A stretch of DNA of 9,967 bases, from contig DAHWOV010000002.1 in assembly GCA_027339205.1 (NCBI GenBank), positions 1 through 9,967 on the forward strand, written 5' to 3'. This document shows, in pieces, positions 7,008 to 9,967 of this stretch (position 1 is its first letter; every line of letters starts with the position of its first letter). A program made the position numbers and the translations under genes. The notes beneath the pieces were generated by a model. That model had not been told where the DNA came from and ran no database searches. It was given only the letters and a program-made list of their open reading frames with translations. The stretch comes from JAJYVT01 sp027339205. Lineage in GTDB: Bacteria > Actinomycetota > Acidimicrobiia > Acidimicrobiales > RAAP-2.

Positions 7008-8273
7008 TCAGGACCAGGGCTGCACGCTCGCAGCCATCCGGTCGACGATCTCGTCGAGGATCGCCCGGCCGGTGCCGAAATTCAGCCGTACGTGGCCGTC
7101 GCCGCCCGGGCCGAAGCTCGGCCCGGGCACGAGCTCCACACGCGCCCGGCGCCGGAAGTGCTCGGCGGGATCCGCGATGCCCGCCTTGCGGCAGTCGAGC
7201 CACGCCAAGTAGGTGGCCTCCGGCTGGCGGACCTCGACCCCAGGCAGCCCGGCCAGGCGGCCTACGAGGTGGTCGCGCATCGCGAGAAGATGCCGGCGCT
7301 GCCGCTCGAGCCAGCCGTCCCCCCGGCTCCACGCGGCGAGCGTCGCCTCGACTCCGAGGACGTTCACCGAGCCGAGCAGCTCCGAGGGCAGCCGGTCCCA
7401 CGCCGCGCGCACCCGGGCATCTCCGAGATGTGCGACCGCGGTCCTCATGCCACCCAGGTTGAAGGACTTCGTCGCCGAGGTGATCGTGACCGTCCTGCCC
7501 GCTGCATGGTCACCGAGCGACGCGAAGGGAATGTGGTCGTGGCCGGGGTACGTGAGCTCGGCGTGGAGCTCGTCGCTCACCACCACCAAGTCGTGGCGCT
7601 CCGCGATCGCTGCGAGCTGCTCGAGCTCGGCACGCGTGAAGACCCTTCCGGTGGGATTGTGCGGATTGACGAGCAGGAGGAGCTTGGTCCGAGCCCGTGC
7701 GACGTCGTCCTCGAGCCGCTCGGCGTCGAACGTCCAGCTCGCGCCCGTCGCGACGAGCGGGCTCATGACGGGGACCCGCCCCATGCGGTCGATGGCAGCG
7801 AGGAACGGAGGGTAATTCGGGACGTGGAGGGCGACGCCGTCGCCGCGTGTGGTGCACAGCTCGGTCACCACCTGCATCGCCTGGATGAGATCAGAAGTGT
7901 GGCGGACGTGGGAGGGGTCTGGGTGCCAGCCGTGCCGAGACGCCATGCGCTCGGCGAACGCGTCGGCGAGCGGCTCGGACGCCCAGTCGGGGTAGCCGAC
8001 GTCGCCGCGCCGAGTCGCCTCGACGATGGCGTCGGCGACCGCGGGGCACAGGTCGAAGTCGGTCTCCGCGACCCACGCCGGGAGCACGTCGTGCGCGACG
8101 TGGTGCCACTTGGCGGTCTGCTTGCGCCGGCACCGCTCCACCGACGGCTCGAACTCGCCGGCGACGTTCCCCCCCATCTCCTCGGCTGAAACCCCGGAAG
8201 GCGGCGCGGACGCGCTCGGGGACGCGGGCAGGGAAGATGGCGGGGAAGCGGACGGGGAAGACGGGGTCGTCAC
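7008..8273 (-). CDS. PLP-dependent PatB/MalY-type enzyme (C-S lyase or aminotransferase)
   Basis: This is a fold-type I PLP enzyme. In 421-residue numbering it shows NPHNPTG (203-209), SDELHAEL (233-240, the PLP-pyridine Asp), SATKSFNLGG with Schiff-base Lys269, and a C-terminal LNFGTG segment with the carboxylate-binding Arg region. The early AKWHHV and WVAETDFD motifs are typical of the MalY/PatB cystathionine beta-lyase group. Members cleave C-S bonds or transaminate; the exact substrate is unknown. The GTG at 8273 overlaps the P450 stop as GTGA and gives a Ser/Pro/Ala-rich extension of 32 residues. The ATG at 8177 would give the usual 389 residues, but its GAGGAG directly abuts the codon, which is too close for a normal ribosome binding site. 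The stop is one base from the dehydrogenase stop on the other strand. Confidence 0.9.
   Translation of the reverse strand: MTTPSSPSASPPSSLPASPSASAPPSGVSAEEMGGNVAGEFEPSVERCRRKQTAKWHHVAHDVLPAWVAETDFDLCPAVADAIVEATRRGDVGYPDWASEPLADAFAERMASRHGWHPDPSHVRHTSDLIQAMQVVTELCTTRGDGVALHVPNYPPFLAAIDRMGRVPVMSPLVATGASWTFDAERLEDDVARARTKLLLLVNPHNPTGRVFTRAELEQLAAIAERHDLVVVSDELHAELTYPGHDHIPFASLGDHAAGRTVTITSATKSFNLGGMRTAVAHLGDARVRAAWDRLPSELLGSVNVLGVEATLAAWSRGDGWLERQRRHLLAMRDHLVGRLAGLPGVEVRQPEATYLAWLDCRKAGIADPAEHFRRRARVELVPGPSFGPGGDGHVRLNFGTGRAILDEIVDRMAASVQPWS
8231..8266. repeat. 12-bp imperfect tandem repeat encoding the Ser/Pro-rich N-terminus of the PLP enzyme
   Basis: Three consecutive units begin GGGAAG at 8231, 8243 and 8255 and differ only in their last six bases. 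On the coding strand they specify Ser/Pro/Ala-rich four-residue blocks in the optional N-terminal extension of the PatB-like protein. The unit length is a multiple of three, so copy-number change would keep the frame. Confidence 0.7.
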
Positions 8274-9517
8274 TCCCCCACCGCCACGTCGAGCCGTTCG
8301 AGTCCTCGAAGCACCGCGTTCTCCTTCCAGACGGGTTGGCGCGCGAGCCGAAGCGTCCCGAAGGTGCGGAGCACCGCGCGCAGCGCGATCTGCGCTTCGA
8401 GGCGCGCCAGCGGCGCGCCCAGGCAGAAGTGGATGCCCTGCCCGAACGCGAGGTGCGGGACCGGGCGGCGGCGGACGTCGAGGCGGTCCGGGTCCTCGTA
8501 GGCGAGAGGGTCGCGATTGGCGGCGCCGATGAGCAGGAGCGTGAACGTCCCCTTCGGGGCGGCGACGCCGCCGGCGTCGGCGTCCTCGAGGGCCACGCGC
8601 AAGGTCAACTGGACCGGGGAATCGAAGCGCAGGAGCTCTTCGACCGCGGCCGGGACGAGGTCCTCGTCGGCGGCGACCGCCTCGAGCTGGTCGGGATTGC
8701 CCAGCAGCGCATACAGGCCGTTGCCGATGAGGCTCGTCGTCGTCTCGTGACCGGCGATGAGGAGCAGGATGCAGGTCGCGACGAGCTCCGGCTCGGTGAG
8801 CGACTCCCCGCGGTCGTGGGCGGCCACCAGGTCGGAGACGAGGTCGTCGCCGGGATGGCTGCGCCGGCGAGAGATCTCGCCGAGCATGTAGGAGGCGAAG
8901 CCGTCGCGGGCAGCCGCCTGCGCGCGCCGCTCCTCCTCGCTCACCAGGAACGCCGGATCGAGGCCCCGCGCCAGCGCATGGCCCCAGGCGACGAGGCGCG
9001 GACGATCGTCCCGGGGAACGCCGAACAGCTCGCTGATCACCGCGACGGGGAGGGGCGACGCCAAGGCCGAGACGACGTCGAACGATCGTCGCTCGGCAAC
9101 CGCGCCGAGAAGCTCCGCGGTGATGGCCTCGATCCTCGGTGCGAGCGCCTCCACGCGGCTCGGGGTGAACGAGCGCGAGACGAGCCTTCGCAATCGTGTG
9201 TGGTCCGGCGGATTGAGCGCGAGGAAGGAGCGAACGGGCTCGCGGGAGGCGTCGGGCTCGCCGGCAGCGATGGACCGGCGCCTCCTCGGCACTCGCGCGT
9301 CCTCGCCTTCGAGGTGGCCGAACCTCTGGTCGCGAAGGACGCGTGCGCAGTCCGCGTGCCGGCTCAGGACGAGGAAGCCGGGCGCCGCCTCCCAGACTGG
9401 CGCAGATTCCCGCAGGCGTGCATAGCCCGGGTACGGGTCGGTGCGCCGCGACGGTGAGAACAGTGCGGCGAGGCCTCCGGAACCGGGCGGGGCGGCCAGC
9501 GCGGGCTCGGCGCTCAC
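8270..9517 (-). CDS. Cytochrome P450, soluble bacterial class I type
   Basis: This 415-residue haem monooxygenase has all the diagnostic motifs. They are the I-helix AGHETTTS (255-262, oxygen activation), the K-helix ELLR (294-297), a downstream RDPLAYEDPDRLD segment, and the haem loop FGQGIHFCLG with the axial thiolate Cys365. There is no membrane anchor, and the length is usual for bacterial P450s that take electrons from ferredoxin and a reductase; neither partner gene is in the window. It would hydroxylate or otherwise oxidise an unknown small molecule. The GTG at 9517 is chosen because AAGGGC lies about 6 nt upstream and the codon overlaps the stop of the preceding small gene as GTGA. 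The same frame stays open further upstream, but there its third-position pattern is not coding-like. Its stop overlaps the PatB-like GTG, so the three genes look translationally coupled. CYP family assignment would need alignment. Confidence 0.94.
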   Translation of the reverse strand: MSAEPALAAPPGSGGLAALFSPSRRTDPYPGYARLRESAPVWEAAPGFLVLSRHADCARVLRDQRFGHLEGEDARVPRRRRSIAAGEPDASREPVRSFLALNPPDHTRLRRLVSRSFTPSRVEALAPRIEAITAELLGAVAERRSFDVVSALASPLPVAVISELFGVPRDDRPRLVAWGHALARGLDPAFLVSEEERRAQAAARDGFASYMLGEISRRRSHPGDDLVSDLVAAHDRGESLTEPELVATCILLLIAGHETTTSLIGNGLYALLGNPDQLEAVAADEDLVPAAVEELLRFDSPVQLTLRVALEDADAGGVAAPKGTFTLLLIGAANRDPLAYEDPDRLDVRRRPVPHLAFGQGIHFCLGAPLARLEAQIALRAVLRTFGTLRLARQPVWKENAVLRGLERLDVAVGE

Positions 9518-9828
9518 GAGCGGGCCCTTGAGGGCGCCACGCCCATCCGCCGCTGCGCGCAGGGCGCCGCCCCGCAGGCCGCGTCGGCCGGGTCGAGGAA
9601 GCCGTGGCGCCGGTGCGAGGAGATCGCGTGGGTGTTCGCCACGCGGGAGCCGGAAGAGATCCTCGCGGCGCGCGAACCCGCCCCACAGTCGCGCGAGTGG
9701 CGCACGAGCGCGTCGGGAGGCGTCCCACGATGCATCCACCGCCGTACCGTCCAGTCGGCGGCCCCGAGGGCCTTCAGCCGGTCGGCGGCCCCCAGGGCCT
9801 TCAGCTCGATCGCTCCCATACGTCGCAC
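9514..9828 (-). CDS. Small uncharacterised protein with helix-turn-helix-like N-terminus, first gene of the P450 operon
   Basis: The frame has 104 residues from a GTG at 9828, preceded by TAGGA; an ATG at 9819 would give 101. I do not recognise a family. In residues 1-40, two copies of LKALGAAD are followed by WTVRRWMHRGTPP. This resembles the recognition-helix pattern of excisionase/MerR-like helix-turn-helix proteins (TVxRWxxxGxLP). The rest is rich in Arg, Ser, Ala and His with three Cys and no clear domain. Reality is supported by third codon positions that are almost all G or C in this frame, and clearly less so in the two competing frames. It also ends in TGA overlapping the P450 GTG start, the same GTGA junction as between P450 and the PLP enzyme. 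It could be a regulator or an accessory factor of the operon; this is inference. Confidence 0.55.
   Translation of the reverse strand: MRRMGAIELKALGAADRLKALGAADWTVRRWMHRGTPPDALVRHSRDCGAGSRAARISSGSRVANTHAISSHRRHGFLDPADAACGAAPCAQRRMGVAPSRARS
9751..9804. repeat. 27-bp tandem duplication inside the small gene
   Basis: Units at 9751-9777 and 9778-9804 are identical except for two bases. On the coding strand each encodes nine residues built on LKALGAAD. The length is exactly nine codons, so the reading frame is kept. It looks like a recent duplication that lengthened the helix before the putative DNA-recognition segment. Confidence 0.85.
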
Positions 9829-9839
9829 CGTTCCTAGAC

Positions 9840-9856
9840 ACTCAGCGGAACTGAGT
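9840..9856. promoter_or_regulatory. Hairpin just upstream of the small gene start
   Basis: ACTCAG at 9840-9845 and CTGAGT at 9851-9856 form a perfect 6-bp stem with a 5-nt loop. It lies about 11 nt before the GTG start on the transcribed strand. It has no following U-run, so it is not a standard intrinsic terminator. It could influence ribosome access or form part of the leader structure. Confidence 0.4.
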
Positions 9857-9867
9857 CCCGCCTTGTG

Positions 9868-9913
9868 GGTGGCCCCGAACGGTCTTGGGCCACCTGGTCT
9901 GCCGGGGTGGTCC
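9868..9913 (-). promoter_or_regulatory. Leader with three alternating 8-nt arms (possible attenuator or operator)
   Basis: GGTGGCCC (9868-9875), GGGCCACC (9887-9894) and GGTGGTCC (9906-9913) start exactly 19 nt apart, separated by 11-nt loops. The first pair is perfectly complementary. The middle arm can instead pair with the third at 7 of 8 positions, reinforced by GAACGG (9877-9882) and CCGTTC (9912-9917). The two hairpins exclude each other. The tract lies 40-85 nt upstream of the small gene on the strand that would be transcribed into the P450 operon. It could be an attenuator, a riboswitch-like switch or a set of operator half-sites. Nothing else is recognisable from 9857 to the right edge. 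Confidence 0.4.
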
Positions 9914-9967
9914 GTTCAGCCGGTCGGGTCTTGTGTCGCAGGTGCGGCCGCCCTCTGGCCCCTCGGG

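Noticed and set aside
8274..9728. Extension of the PLP enzyme frame upstream through the P450 gene
   Set aside because: The frame stays open only because of GC bias; within it the sequence is Arg/Pro/Gly-rich. The P450 motifs are in another frame, and the GTGA overlap gives a natural start.
9518..9841. Upstream extension of the P450 frame to 9841
   Set aside because: Third positions in this frame hold many A and T compared with the small-gene frame. Bacterial P450s of this type begin close to the GTG at 9517.

Overview
The window is visibly GC-rich throughout, with coding frames whose third codon positions are almost all G or C. It uses GTG starts freely and joins neighbouring genes by ATGA or GTGA overlaps. 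Together with the gene content (a very large NAD-type glutamate dehydrogenase, a soluble class I cytochrome P450 and an ACT-family amino acid permease), this suggests an actinobacterial chromosome. The species cannot be told from the sequence.

Left part (1-3443, all minus strand). Reading in the transcribed direction, a PAP2-type membrane phosphatase is followed by an intergenic tract with a 16-bp tandem repeat. Next come an APC-superfamily permease overlapping a universal stress protein by ATGA, an 18-bp tandem repeat array, and a tRNA with anticodon CAU. About 200 bp past the tRNA 3' end, the first 27 codons of a probable tyrosine recombinase (integrase) run off the left edge. tRNA plus adjacent integrase is the classic layout of one end of an integrated element, so the left edge is probably the border of a genomic island, ICE or prophage. 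Its cargo lies outside the window.

Middle (3444-7006, plus strand). A single large gene, divergent from the phosphatase, encodes a glutamate dehydrogenase of the GDH-180 family. It lacks roughly the first third of the usual protein and carries a low-complexity linker instead. It probably makes 2-oxoglutarate and ammonium from glutamate.

Right part (7008-9967, minus strand). The dehydrogenase meets, tail to tail and with one base between stop codons, a three-gene operon. It comprises a small unrecognised protein with a helix-turn-helix-like N-terminus, then a cytochrome P450, then a PatB/MalY-type PLP enzyme (C-S lyase or aminotransferase). Each junction is a 4-bp GTGA overlap, so the three are probably translated as one unit. 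The leader before the small gene holds three 8-nt arms at exact 19-nt spacing that can form mutually exclusive hairpins, plus another hairpin next to the start codon. In-frame tandem duplications of 27 bp and 12 bp lie in the small gene and in the N-terminal extension of the PLP enzyme.

The most interesting items are the probable island border, the coupled small protein-P450-PatB operon with its structured leader, the N-terminally short glutamate dehydrogenase, and the several unrelated short tandem repeats. No complete new system is evident within the window.
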